From Pseudomonadota bacterium (GTDB taxonomy: Bacteria; Pseudomonadota; Gammaproteobacteria; Burkholderiales; Burkholderiaceae_B), in NCBI GenBank assembly GCA_023427085.1, contig JAEZBO010000054.1, positions 1 through 11,683 of the forward strand: DNA of 11,683 nt, in the 5' to 3' direction. Shown in pieces: positions 1 to 7,036 of this stretch. The notes beneath the pieces are model-generated. The model was not told the DNA's origin, searched no databases, and worked only from the letters and a program-made list of their open reading frames with translations. The number at the start of each line of letters is the position of its first letter. Position 1 is the stretch's first letter. Both the position numbers and the translations under genes were made by a program.

Positions 1-705
1 CCCGAGGCCGACGATGGCGGCCGCGGCGGCCCGGCGCCGCAAGCGGCGACCGAGGCCGATCTGGCCCGGGTGCGCGAGGCCTTCGTGCAGGCCGCGCGGC
101 GCGCCGAACGGCTGGGCCTGGAAGTCATCGAGCTGCATTGCGCGCACGGCTATCTGATGCACTCGTTCCTGTCGGCGCTGTCCAATCGCCGCGACGACGC
201 CTATGGCGGCGACCTGGCGCGCCGCATGCGTTTTCCGCTCGAGGTGTTCGAGGCGGTGCGCGCGGCGGTCGGCCCGAACGTGGCGGTCGGCGCGCGCATC
301 ACCGGTTCGGACTGGCTCGAGGGCGGCATCGACGAGCACGAAGCGGCCGCCTTCGCCGTCGAGCTCGAGCGGCGCGGCTGCGCCTATATCGACGTCAGCA
401 GCGGCGGTGTGCAGCCGGCCAGGATCCCGGTCGAGGCCGGCTACCAGGTGCACCTGGCCGCCGCCGTCAAACGCGCGGTCGCAATCCCGGTGCGCGCGGT
501 CGGCATGATCGTCACGCCGCAGCAGGCCGAGGCCGTGGTGGCCGAGGGCCATGCCGACATGGTCGCGGTGGCGCGCGCGCTGCTCGACAACCCGCACTGG
601 CCCTACGAAGCGGCGCGCCAGCTCGGCGCCGAGGTCGCGCGTCCGCAGCAGTATCTGCGCGTCAGTCCGGCGGCGTGGCCGGGGGCGGCGCTGAAGGATC
701 GCTGA
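1..705 (+). CDS. YqjM-like old yellow enzyme (NADH:flavin oxidoreductase), 5' end cut by window edge
   Basis: This is the C-terminal 234 residues of an FMN-dependent TIM-barrel ene-reductase of the old yellow enzyme family, YqjM/XenA subgroup. Such enzymes reduce activated C=C bonds of enones and related compounds with NAD(P)H. The frame is open from base 1, so the true start is upstream. Visible signatures are IELHCAHGYL (His46 and His49 of the fragment, matching the substrate-binding His pair of YqjM), SNRRDDAYGG, the ITGSDWLEGG strand, a VSSGG phosphate-binding turn, and a C-terminal VGMIVTPQQAEAVV...ADMVAVARALLDNPHWP segment typical of the end of the barrel. The usual FLSPLSN motif reads FLSALSN (Ala59), a mild departure from the family. 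It ends 11 bp before the convergent LysR gene, so it belongs to a different transcription unit from the large operon. Subfamily is fairly sure; the substrate is unknown. Confidence 0.9.
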   Translation, partial: PEADDGGRGGPAPQAATEADLARVREAFVQAARRAERLGLEVIELHCAHGYLMHSFLSALSNRRDDAYGGDLARRMRFPLEVFEAVRAAVGPNVAVGARITGSDWLEGGIDEHEAAAFAVELERRGCAYIDVSSGGVQPARIPVEAGYQVHLAAAVKRAVAIPVRAVGMIVTPQQAEAVVAEGHADMVAVARALLDNPHWPYEAARQLGAEVARPQQYLRVSPAAWPGAALKDR

Positions 706-719
706 GGACCGGCGCCTCA
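703..719. other. Short inverted repeat joining two convergent stop codons
   Basis: TGAGG (703-707) and CCTCA (715-719) form a perfect 5-bp inverted repeat around a 7-nt loop. The stop codon of the oxidoreductase sits in the left arm and that of the LysR gene in the right arm. It is the only hairpin-like element in the convergent junction. It lacks a T-run on either side, so it is at best a weak bidirectional terminator and may be chance. Confidence 0.2.
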
Positions 720-1622
720 ATCCAGCGTCGGGTGGGGCGGAATCAGCTCCACCAGGAAATCGACGAAGGACCGGACGCGCGGCGAGATCTGCCGCGCGGG
801 CAGGTAGACCACCGACACGGGTGGCCCGAGCGCCGCGAAGTCGGTCAGGATGCCTTGCAGCCGGCCGGCGCGGATCGCGTCCGCCGCGATGAAATTGCTG
901 ATCATCGCGATGCCCATGCCGGCCATCGCGGCCTCCAGCAGGGACTCGGCGTTGTTGACGTTGAAGTTGCCCGACACCGTCTTGGCCAGCGGTTTGCCGT
1001 CGACGACGAACTGCCATTCCCGATAGCGTCCGGAATGCGGCAGCGCGTAAGCCAGGCATTGATGGTGGTCCAACTCGTCGGGCGTGCGCGGCTCGCCGTG
1101 GCGCGCCAGATAGTCGGGCGACGCGCAGGCGACAAAACGCAGATGGCACAGCTTGCGTGCGATCAGGCGGGTGTCGGCCGGCTGGCCGATCAATACCGCC
1201 GCGTCAAAACCTTCGTAGACCAGGTCGACGCTGCGGTCGCTCAGTTCGGCGTCCAGCCGCAGCTCGGGATAACGGGCCAGGTAGCCGGTCAGCGCCGGCA
1301 CGATCACGCGCCGTCCGAAGCCGACCGGCAGGTGCACCCGTAGCTTGCCGGCAGGCAGGATGCGGCTGTGCATCAGGCTGGCCTCCGCCTCGGCGACGTT
1401 GGCCAGGATCATCTGGCAATGCTCGAAGAAGCGCGCGCCGTCGTCGGTCATGCCGACCGAGCGGGTGGTGCGCTGCAGCAGCCGCACGCCCATTTCCTTT
1501 TCGAGCCGCGTGATCGACTTGCTGATGCCCGATGGCGTCAAGCCCAGCAGCTTGGCGGCTTCGGTGAAGCTGCGCGTTTCGGCGACCTTGGCGAACACCA
1601 CCAGCGTATTGAGATTTTCCAC
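717..1622 (-). CDS. LysR-family transcriptional regulator, CrgA-like, likely regulator of the divergent operon
   Basis: This 301-residue protein has the usual LysR length. Residues about 1-60 form the winged helix-turn-helix (FAKVAETRSFTEAAKLLGLT followed by SGISKSITRLEKEMGVRLLQ). A linker helix leads to an effector-binding periplasmic-binding-protein-like domain from about residue 90 to 296, with LRVHLPVGFGRRVIVPAL, YPELRLDAELSDR and MGIAMISNF typical of the CrgA-like group. The start is GTG at 1622-1620. No in-frame ATG, GTG or TTG lies upstream before the first stop, and the ribosome-binding site is weak. The gene is divergent from the oxidoreductase/hydrolase/PrpD operon across a short control region, the classical arrangement in which a LysR protein represses its own gene and activates the neighbouring catabolic operon with a pathway compound as co-inducer. 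That role is inferred from position. The family call is firm; the ligand is unknown. Confidence 0.93.
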   Translation of the reverse strand: MENLNTLVVFAKVAETRSFTEAAKLLGLTPSGISKSITRLEKEMGVRLLQRTTRSVGMTDDGARFFEHCQMILANVAEAEASLMHSRILPAGKLRVHLPVGFGRRVIVPALTGYLARYPELRLDAELSDRSVDLVYEGFDAAVLIGQPADTRLIARKLCHLRFVACASPDYLARHGEPRTPDELDHHQCLAYALPHSGRYREWQFVVDGKPLAKTVSGNFNVNNAESLLEAAMAGMGIAMISNFIAADAIRAGRLQGILTDFAALGPPVSVVYLPARQISPRVRSFVDFLVELIPPHPTLD

Positions 1623-1629
1623 GGCGCTT

Positions 1630-1690
1630 ATTTGTGAAAATGATTCATCAGTGTTTTGTTAAACGGCTAATTGATGAATGTATAGGGCAG
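1630..1690. promoter_or_regulatory. Divergent promoter region between LysR gene and catabolic operon
   Basis: This is the only clearly AT-rich patch in a very GC-rich window. For the + strand, TTGTTA (1656-1661) and TATAGG (1681-1686) each match four of six consensus positions but are 19 bp apart. For the - strand, TTAACA (reading 1662 to 1657) matches the -35 box in five of six positions, with only a poor -10 match after it. A + strand transcript starting just after TATAGG would exclude the ATG at 1678 and support the start at 1735. Promoter presence is likely from the gene layout; the exact boxes are tentative. Confidence 0.4.
1643..1679. promoter_or_regulatory. Inverted repeat, candidate LysR operator
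   Basis: ATTCATCA (1643-1650) and TGATGAAT (1672-1679) are perfect 8-bp inverted arms separated by 21 bp, so arm centres lie about 29 bp apart, close to three helical turns. A smaller inverted repeat, GTTT-TGTT-AAAC (1653-1664), lies between them, and the left arm is part of the small palindrome TGAT-TC-ATCA (1641-1650). Placement between divergent genes, overlapping both predicted promoters, fits a site bound by two dimers of the adjacent LysR protein. Protein binding is inferred. Confidence 0.45.
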
Positions 1691-1734
1691 AAATAGACTG
1701 GCAGCAAGCAAAAGAAGACGTCGGGGAGACCTTC

Positions 1735-3747
1735 ATGTTGTTCGCGCAGCCAGGCCAGTTGGGCAAGCTCACGCTCAAGAACCGCATCGTGATGGCGCCG
1801 ATGGGCACCAACTACAGCACGACCGACGGCCTGTCGACCGAGCGCGACAAGCAGTACTACGCCGAGCGTGCGCGCGGCGGGGTGGCGGCGATCATGACCG
1901 AGGCGATGGTCGTCACCGAGCAGGCCCGGCCGCATCACAATTCGCTGTGCTGCTATCACGACCGCTACATCCCGGGGCTGGCCAGCATCGTCGAGGCCAT
2001 CCACGCGCACGACTGCCTGGTGTTCGGCCAGTTGAATCATCGCGGCGGGCTGCTGCGCCGCTCGGTGCTGGGCATGGAGCCGGTCGGCCCGTCGCCGTGG
2101 CGCAATCCCAATACCGGTGACGCGGTGCGGCCGCTGGCGCGCGACGAGATACACGAGATCCAGCGGCTGTTCGTGGCGTCGGCACGGCGCCTGTGGACCG
2201 CCGGCTATGACGGCATCGAGATCCACGCCGCCAATGGCTATCTGTTCCAGCAGTTCTTTTCGCCGCGCATCAATCAACGCGAGGACGAGTACGGCGGCAG
2301 CCTGCCGAACCGCATGCGCCTGCTGCGCGAGACCATCGCCAAGATGCGCGACGCGCTGCCCGAGCTGACGCTGATCGTGCGTCTGTCTGCCAGCGAGTTC
2401 GCCGAGGGCGGTTATGACCAGGCCGACATCGTCGCGCTGGCGCAGGCCTGCCAGGACGCCGGCGTCGACGCGCTGGACCTGTCCGGCGGCAGCAACGAGA
2501 GCCCGCAACTGTCGAAGTTCTGCATCCAGCCGCCGTCGTTTCCGCGCGCCTGTCTGGCCGACGTCGCGCGGCCGATCCGCGCCGCGGTCGGCATCCCGGT
2601 GATGGTGGCCGGGCGCGTGGTCGAGCCGGCCGATGCCGACCTGCTGCTGTCGTCCGGCAGCGCCGACTTCGTATCGGTGGGCCGGGCGCTGTATGCCGAT
2701 CCGCACTGGACCTTGAAGGCCTTGGGCCAGGTCGACGCGCCGATACGCCAGTGCATCGCCTGCAACGTCTGCTTCGAACGCCTGACGCTGGAGAAGGACG
2801 TGGCCTGTGTGCAGAACCCGATGATCGGCACCGAGTTCGAGTCGCTCGAGCACGCCGAGCCGCAGCTGTTCGCGCCCGCGCCAGTGGCGCGCCGGCGCGT
2901 GCTGGTGCTGGGCGCCGGCGTGGCGGGCATGGAAACCGCCCGCGTGCTGGCTGCGCGTGGCCATGCGGTGCAGGTGTGGGAGCGCGAACGGACGGCAGGC
3001 GGCCAGGTGCCGCTGGCCATCGCGTCGCCGGACAAGACCGAGGTCGAGCCGGTCTGGCGCTATCGCGCCGAGATGGTCAGCCGGCTGGGCGTGACGGTGC
3101 GCCTGGGCATGCACTGCGATGCCGCGGCGATCCGCGAATTTGCGCCGGATCACGTGGTGGTCGCGACCGGCGCACGGCCGGCGCCGGTGCCCATCGACTG
3201 TACCGGGCTGGACCCGCAGGTGCAGGTGCAGCACGCCTGGACCCTGCTGGCCTCGCTCGACACGGTGCAGGCCGGCGAGCGTTACACCATCGTCGGCGGC
3301 GGCATGGTCGGCGCCGAATTGGCCGATGCCTTGCGGGTGCGCGGCGCGCAGGTCTGCATCATCGAGTTGCGCGATGGCATCGCGCTGGGCATGGCGCGCA
3401 ACAACCGCTACGAGTTGATCGAGCGCCTGGCGCACGATGGCGCCGAGCTGCTGACCGGCAGCCGCGTGCTGGCGCTGGCCGGCCGCCACATCACCATCAG
3501 CCAGGACGGCCAGGATCGGACGCTCGAGATCGGCCGCTCGCTGGTGTTCGCCACCGGGCCGCGGCCGGACCTGGAGGTGCTGCCGCTGCTGCAGCAGCTC
3601 GGCGTGCCCCATACCCGGGTCGGCGACGCCAACGTGCCCGGCGATTTCCTGAGCGCCTTGCGCGATGCGTGGATGACGGCGTCGATGCTCGACCTGCCGC
3701 CGCGCCAGTCCTTGGCCACGCCGCCGCACGTGGCGGCGGCCGCCTGA
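1735..3747 (+). CDS. FadH-like multidomain FMN/4Fe-4S/FAD ene-reductase (NADH:flavin oxidoreductase)
   Basis: This 670-residue protein matches the length and domain order of 2,4-dienoyl-CoA reductase, enoate reductase and trimethylamine dehydrogenase. The first ~335 residues are an FMN-binding TIM barrel with DGIEIHAANGYLFQQFF (His164, Asn167, Tyr169) and NQREDEYGGS. A four-cysteine iron-sulfur motif follows at Cys340, 343, 346 and 358 (CIACNVC, then 11 residues, then C), spaced Cx2Cx2C as in trimethylamine dehydrogenase rather than Cx2Cx3C of FadH. Two Rossmann folds come next: GAGVAG at 393-398 (FAD) and GGGMVG at 521-526 (NAD(P)H). Electrons would pass NAD(P)H-FAD-FeS-FMN to an activated alkene, or in reverse for an amine-type substrate. 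The start at 1735 is chosen because GGGGAGA (1723-1729) lies 5 nt before it; the upstream in-frame ATG at 1678 has no such site and adds 19 residues unlike the family. It is the first gene of the operon. Substrate unknown. Confidence 0.92.
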   Translation: MLFAQPGQLGKLTLKNRIVMAPMGTNYSTTDGLSTERDKQYYAERARGGVAAIMTEAMVVTEQARPHHNSLCCYHDRYIPGLASIVEAIHAHDCLVFGQLNHRGGLLRRSVLGMEPVGPSPWRNPNTGDAVRPLARDEIHEIQRLFVASARRLWTAGYDGIEIHAANGYLFQQFFSPRINQREDEYGGSLPNRMRLLRETIAKMRDALPELTLIVRLSASEFAEGGYDQADIVALAQACQDAGVDALDLSGGSNESPQLSKFCIQPPSFPRACLADVARPIRAAVGIPVMVAGRVVEPADADLLLSSGSADFVSVGRALYADPHWTLKALGQVDAPIRQCIACNVCFERLTLEKDVACVQNPMIGTEFESLEHAEPQLFAPAPVARRRVLVLGAGVAGMETARVLAARGHAVQVWERERTAGGQVPLAIASPDKTEVEPVWRYRAEMVSRLGVTVRLGMHCDAAAIREFAPDHVVVATGARPAPVPIDCTGLDPQVQVQHAWTLLASLDTVQAGERYTIVGGGMVGAELADALRVRGAQVCIIELRDGIALGMARNNRYELIERLAHDGAELLTGSRVLALAGRHITISQDGQDRTLEIGRSLVFATGPRPDLEVLPLLQQLGVPHTRVGDANVPGDFLSALRDAWMTASMLDLPPRQSLATPPHVAAAA

Positions 3748-3768
3748 GATCCGGAGCAGACCGACATC

Positions 3769-4605
3769 ATGAACTCAGCCCAGCCCTGCGACAGCTTGCC
3801 CTGCTACGAGGTCTACGCGATCCGCTACGCCACCCGCGAAGGCCGGCGGGCCGCTTATTTCCTGGGTGGCGATCCGCACGACCGGCCGATGGTGATGGAT
3901 TACTACGTCTGGTTGATCCGTGATGCGCAGCGGCTCTTCGTGGTCGATGCCGGCTTCGATGCGCAGATGGCGGCAAGGCGCGGCCGCACGCTGCTGCGCA
4001 CGCCGGCCGAAGGCCTGGCCTTGCTCGGCGTGGACGCCGCGGCGGTGCAGGAGATGATCGTCACCCACCTGCATTACGACCATATCGGCACCTACGCGCA
4101 GTTTCCGGCCGCGCGCTTTCATCTGCAGGATCAGGAGATGGCCTATGCCACCGGCCGGCACATGGTGCATCGGCAGTTCAACCATGGCTACGAGGTCGAC
4201 GAGATCTGCGGCATGGTGCGCAAGGTCCACGAGGGCAAGGTGGTGTTCCATGACGGCGACGCCGAGCTGGCGCCGGGCCTGTCGGTGCACCGGATCGGCG
4301 GGCACACGCATGGCCTGCAGTGCGTACGGGTGCACACCCGGCGCGGCTGGGTGGTGCTGGCGTCCGATACCAGCCACTTCTACGAGCACTTCGAGCAGCG
4401 CCGGGTGTTCACCACCATGTTCCACGTCGGCCAGGCGATCCAGGGTTACGCGACGCTGGAGAAGCTGGCCGACAGCCCGGCGCACATCGTGCCGGGACAC
4501 GACCCGCTGGTCATGGAGCGGTATCCCGCCGCCAGTGCGCCATTGGCGGGCATCGTCGCGCGGCTGGACGTCGCGCCCATAACGACAAAGGAGACGCAGA
4601 GATGA
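3769..4605 (+). CDS. Lactonase-type metallo-beta-lactamase-fold hydrolase, copy 1
   Basis: This 278-residue protein belongs to the metallo-beta-lactamase-fold group usually labelled N-acyl-homoserine lactonase (AiiA/AttM-like). The dinuclear zinc set is complete: HLHYDH (His100, His102, Asp104, His105), GGHTHG (His179), LASDTS (Asp200) and VPGHDP (His244). No signal peptide is seen, so it should act in the cytoplasm. The expected reaction is hydrolytic ring opening of a lactone. Placement among transport and acid-metabolism genes suggests a catabolic lactone intermediate rather than a quorum-sensing signal, which is inference. It starts 21 bp after the ene-reductase with GGAG at 3753-3756, rather far (12 nt) from the ATG, and its stop overlaps the next start by 4 bp. 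A close paralogue lies at 8418-9230; they share long blocks such as ELAPGLSVHRIGGHT versus QLAPGLSVHRIGGHT. Confidence 0.9.
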   Translation: MNSAQPCDSLPCYEVYAIRYATREGRRAAYFLGGDPHDRPMVMDYYVWLIRDAQRLFVVDAGFDAQMAARRGRTLLRTPAEGLALLGVDAAAVQEMIVTHLHYDHIGTYAQFPAARFHLQDQEMAYATGRHMVHRQFNHGYEVDEICGMVRKVHEGKVVFHDGDAELAPGLSVHRIGGHTHGLQCVRVHTRRGWVVLASDTSHFYEHFEQRRVFTTMFHVGQAIQGYATLEKLADSPAHIVPGHDPLVMERYPAASAPLAGIVARLDVAPITTKETQR

Positions 4606-5561
4606 AACGCACCTGCATGATGCTGGGCGCCTTGCTGCTGGGGGGCGGGTATGCGATGGCGGCACAGGATTATCCGAGCCGGCCGATCAACGCCGTGGTG
4701 GCCTTTCCGGCCGGCGGCAGTGCCGATATCGTCACCCGCCTGGTGACCGATCGCATCGCGTCGACGTCGAACTATCGCTTCGTGGTCGAGAACCGCACCG
4801 GCGCGGGCGGCAACATCGCCTTCGCCGCGGTGGCCGAAGCCAAGCCGGATGGCTACACGGTGCTGTTCAGCACGCCGGGCATCGCGATCAACCCCAGCCT
4901 GTACCGCAAGGTCAACTTCCGCGCCGAGCAGTTCCGCCCGATCGCGCTGATCGGCGAGGCGCCGCTGGTGCTGATGGTCAACCCCAAGCTGCCGATCAAG
5001 TCGGTGAGCGAGTTGATCGAGGCCAGCCAGCGCGCGCCCGACGCGATCCGCTTCGCCAGTTCGGGCAATGGCAGCTCATCGCACCTGGCGGCCGATCTGC
5101 TGCGTTCGCAGTCGGCGCTGCAGTACCTGCACGTGCCTTACCGCGGCGGCACGCCGGCCATGACCGACGTGATCGGCGGCCAGGCCGACATCACCATGCT
5201 GCCGATCTCGGAGAGCCTGCCGTACATCAAGGAAGGCCGCCTGCGCGCGCTGGGGCAGACCGGCGCGCAACGTTCGCCGATCGCGCCCGACATTCCCACC
5301 ATCGCCGAGGGCGGCGTGAAGGGCTACGCCACCACCACCTGGTACATGGTGCTGGGGCCGCGCGACATGCCGGACGCCGCGGTCGAGGATCTGCGCGCGC
5401 AGATCTCGCGGGTGCTGAGCATGCCTGATCTGCGGCAACGGCTGCAGCAGGCCGGCGTCAGTGTCATCGACGGCGATCCGCGGCAGGCCGGCGAGTTTCT
5501 CGCCAAGGAGACCGCCCGCTGGGCGGCCGCGATCAAGGCCTCGGGCACCCGGCTCGACTGA
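4602..5561 (+). CDS. Bug/TctC-family tripartite tricarboxylate transporter substrate-binding protein, copy 1
   Basis: This 319-residue protein is a periplasmic solute receptor of the Bug (TctC) family, which captures small carboxylates for a TctA/TctB permease. A Sec signal peptide is visible at residues 1-20 (Lys-Arg, a hydrophobic stretch, AMA then AQD), with cleavage likely after Ala20. Family blocks follow in order: DYPSRPINAVVAFPAGGSAD, RTGAGGNIAFAAVAEAKPDGYT, FASSGNGSSSHLAADLLRS, HVPYRGGTPAMTDVIGGQAD and WYMVLGPRDMP. The start is fixed by AAGGAG (4588-4593) 8 nt before the ATG and by the signal peptide. The ATG overlaps the preceding stop (ATGA, 4602-4605), suggesting translational coupling. 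No TctA or TctB gene is present in the window, so a permease elsewhere or a sensing role is needed. Ligand cannot be read from the sequence. Confidence 0.93.
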   Translation: MKRTCMMLGALLLGGGYAMAAQDYPSRPINAVVAFPAGGSADIVTRLVTDRIASTSNYRFVVENRTGAGGNIAFAAVAEAKPDGYTVLFSTPGIAINPSLYRKVNFRAEQFRPIALIGEAPLVLMVNPKLPIKSVSELIEASQRAPDAIRFASSGNGSSSHLAADLLRSQSALQYLHVPYRGGTPAMTDVIGGQADITMLPISESLPYIKEGRLRALGQTGAQRSPIAPDIPTIAEGGVKGYATTTWYMVLGPRDMPDAAVEDLRAQISRVLSMPDLRQRLQQAGVSVIDGDPRQAGEFLAKETARWAAAIKASGTRLD

Positions 5562-5588
5562 CCTGTCACCCCTCGGAGGAAACGCTGC

Positions 5589-6995
5589 ATGAGTACCGAC
5601 AAACCCCCGTTGCTGCCCGACGCGACCCGCGACCTGGCGCGCTTCGCGGCCGCGTTGCGGTTCGAGGACCTGCCCCACGAGGTGGTCGAGCGGATCAAGC
5701 TCAGCACGCTGGACAGCATCGCCTGCTGCCTGTTCGGCGCGACGCTGCCGTGGACCCGCAAGGTGCACGAGATGGTCGTGGCCGAAGGCGCGCGGCCGGT
5801 GGCCGCGCTGTTCGGCTCCGGCCTGCGCAGCTCGCCGGCGGGTGCGGTGCTGGTCAATGCCACCGCCGGCCACGCCTTCGAACTGGACGACATCCACAAG
5901 GAGTCGATCGTGCATGCCGGGTCGATCGCGCTGCCGGTGGCGATGGCCCTGGCGCAAGCGCAGGGGCGGCGCAGCGGCCGCGCGCTGATCGCCGACATGG
6001 CGGCCGGCTACGAGATCGGCACCCGGGTCGGCAACGCCGCGACCATGAGCCTGTTCTTCCGCGGCTTTCATCCGCAAGGCACCTCGGGGGTGTTCGTCGC
6101 GGCGGCGTGCGCCGGCCATGCACTGGGGCTGGACGCACGCGCCATGCAGCACGCATTGGGCATCGCCGGGTCGCAGGCGGGCGGACTGATGGCCGCGCAG
6201 GAGGGCGCCATGGTCAAGCGTCTGCATTCCGGGCGTGCCGCGCAAAGCGGGATCTATGCGGCACAACTGGCCCAGCGCGAGTTCACCGGCATCGAGGACG
6301 TGCTGGAGGCGCCGTATGGCGGCTACCTCAGCAGCTATTCGGACCAGCCCAATGCGCGGCGCCTGACCGATGGCCTGGGCGACCAGTGGGAGACCGCCAA
6401 GGTCGGCTACAAGCCGCATGCCAGCGTCACGAGCATCCACTCGGCGCTGGATGCGCTGGCGGGCTTGATGCAGGAGCACGCACTGGCGCCGCGGGACATC
6501 GAACGCATGGAGGTGGGCGTCAGCCGCATGACCCACGTGCACTGCGCCTGGGAGTACAAGGCGCAGGGCGTCACGGCGGCGCAGATGAATCTGTACTACG
6601 GCCTGGCCGTGATCGCCCACGATGGCATGGCCTTCGTCGAGCAGTACCGGCAGGACCGGCTGGCCGACCCGCGGCTGCTCGATTTCATCGGCCGTATCCA
6701 GGCGCATGCCGATCCTGCCATCGATGCGATGGGGCCGGCGTTCCGGCACGCCGCGCGGGTGACCGTGCATACCCGCGACGGACGCCGGCTCGAGCGCGAG
6801 ATCCTCAACCGGCGCGGCAGTCCCGAGAACCCGCTGGCGCCGCAAGAGGTGGTCTACAAGTTTCGCAACGTGGTCCAGGGTTGCCTGAGCGAGTCCGACG
6901 CCGACCAGGTGGTGCGCCTGTGCGACCAGCTGGAGACGCTGCCGGACCTGGCCCCGCTGATCGCCTTGCTGGAAGCGCCCGCTGCCACCCGATAG
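5589..6995 (+). CDS. MmgE/PrpD family protein, copy 1
   Basis: This 468-residue protein has the full length of the MmgE/PrpD family (2-methylcitrate dehydratase, cis-aconitate decarboxylase and iminodisuccinate epimerase), cofactor-free lyases or isomerases acting on carboxylated substrates. It shows a mostly helical N-terminal domain, a central alpha/beta lid from about 275 to 400, and a return to the helical domain. Visible motifs are FELDDIHKES (Asp100, Asp101, His103) with His109, GAMVKRLHSGRAAQSG (Lys210, Arg211, His213), and KPHASVTSIHSALDA (Lys275, His277, His284). No signal peptide is present. GGAGGA (5575-5580) lies 8 nt before the ATG, 27 bp after the Bug gene. It resembles copy 3 more than copy 2, for instance LPWTR versus LPWSR and the KRLH motif. 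Which of the family reactions it catalyses is not decidable by eye. Confidence 0.92.
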   Translation: MSTDKPPLLPDATRDLARFAAALRFEDLPHEVVERIKLSTLDSIACCLFGATLPWTRKVHEMVVAEGARPVAALFGSGLRSSPAGAVLVNATAGHAFELDDIHKESIVHAGSIALPVAMALAQAQGRRSGRALIADMAAGYEIGTRVGNAATMSLFFRGFHPQGTSGVFVAAACAGHALGLDARAMQHALGIAGSQAGGLMAAQEGAMVKRLHSGRAAQSGIYAAQLAQREFTGIEDVLEAPYGGYLSSYSDQPNARRLTDGLGDQWETAKVGYKPHASVTSIHSALDALAGLMQEHALAPRDIERMEVGVSRMTHVHCAWEYKAQGVTAAQMNLYYGLAVIAHDGMAFVEQYRQDRLADPRLLDFIGRIQAHADPAIDAMGPAFRHAARVTVHTRDGRRLEREILNRRGSPENPLAPQEVVYKFRNVVQGCLSESDADQVVRLCDQLETLPDLAPLIALLEAPAATR

Positions 6996-7036
6996 GGCGC
7001 GGGCAATCGACATCCCTTGGAGAAACAGGAATCACG

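Noticed and set aside
1648..3729. 693-codon antisense open frame across the ene-reductase gene
   Set aside because: It is low-complexity (Arg, His, Ala and Gln rich), without recognisable domains. It is the usual antisense shadow of a high-G+C gene whose sense strand has clear family motifs.
4320..4601. Upstream in-frame extension of Bug copy 1
   Set aside because: It overlaps hydrolase 1 in another frame, and the signal peptide begins at ATG 4602 with a strong ribosome-binding site.
5076..7013. 645-codon antisense open frame across Bug 1 and PrpD 1
   Set aside because: Same composition artefact; it spans a gene boundary and has no family signature.
5750..7036. Upstream in-frame extension of PrpD copy 2, giving an 885-residue protein
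   Set aside because: The extension is the out-of-frame reading of PrpD copy 1 and is Arg/Gly-rich. The family N-terminus and a ribosome-binding site support ATG 7037.
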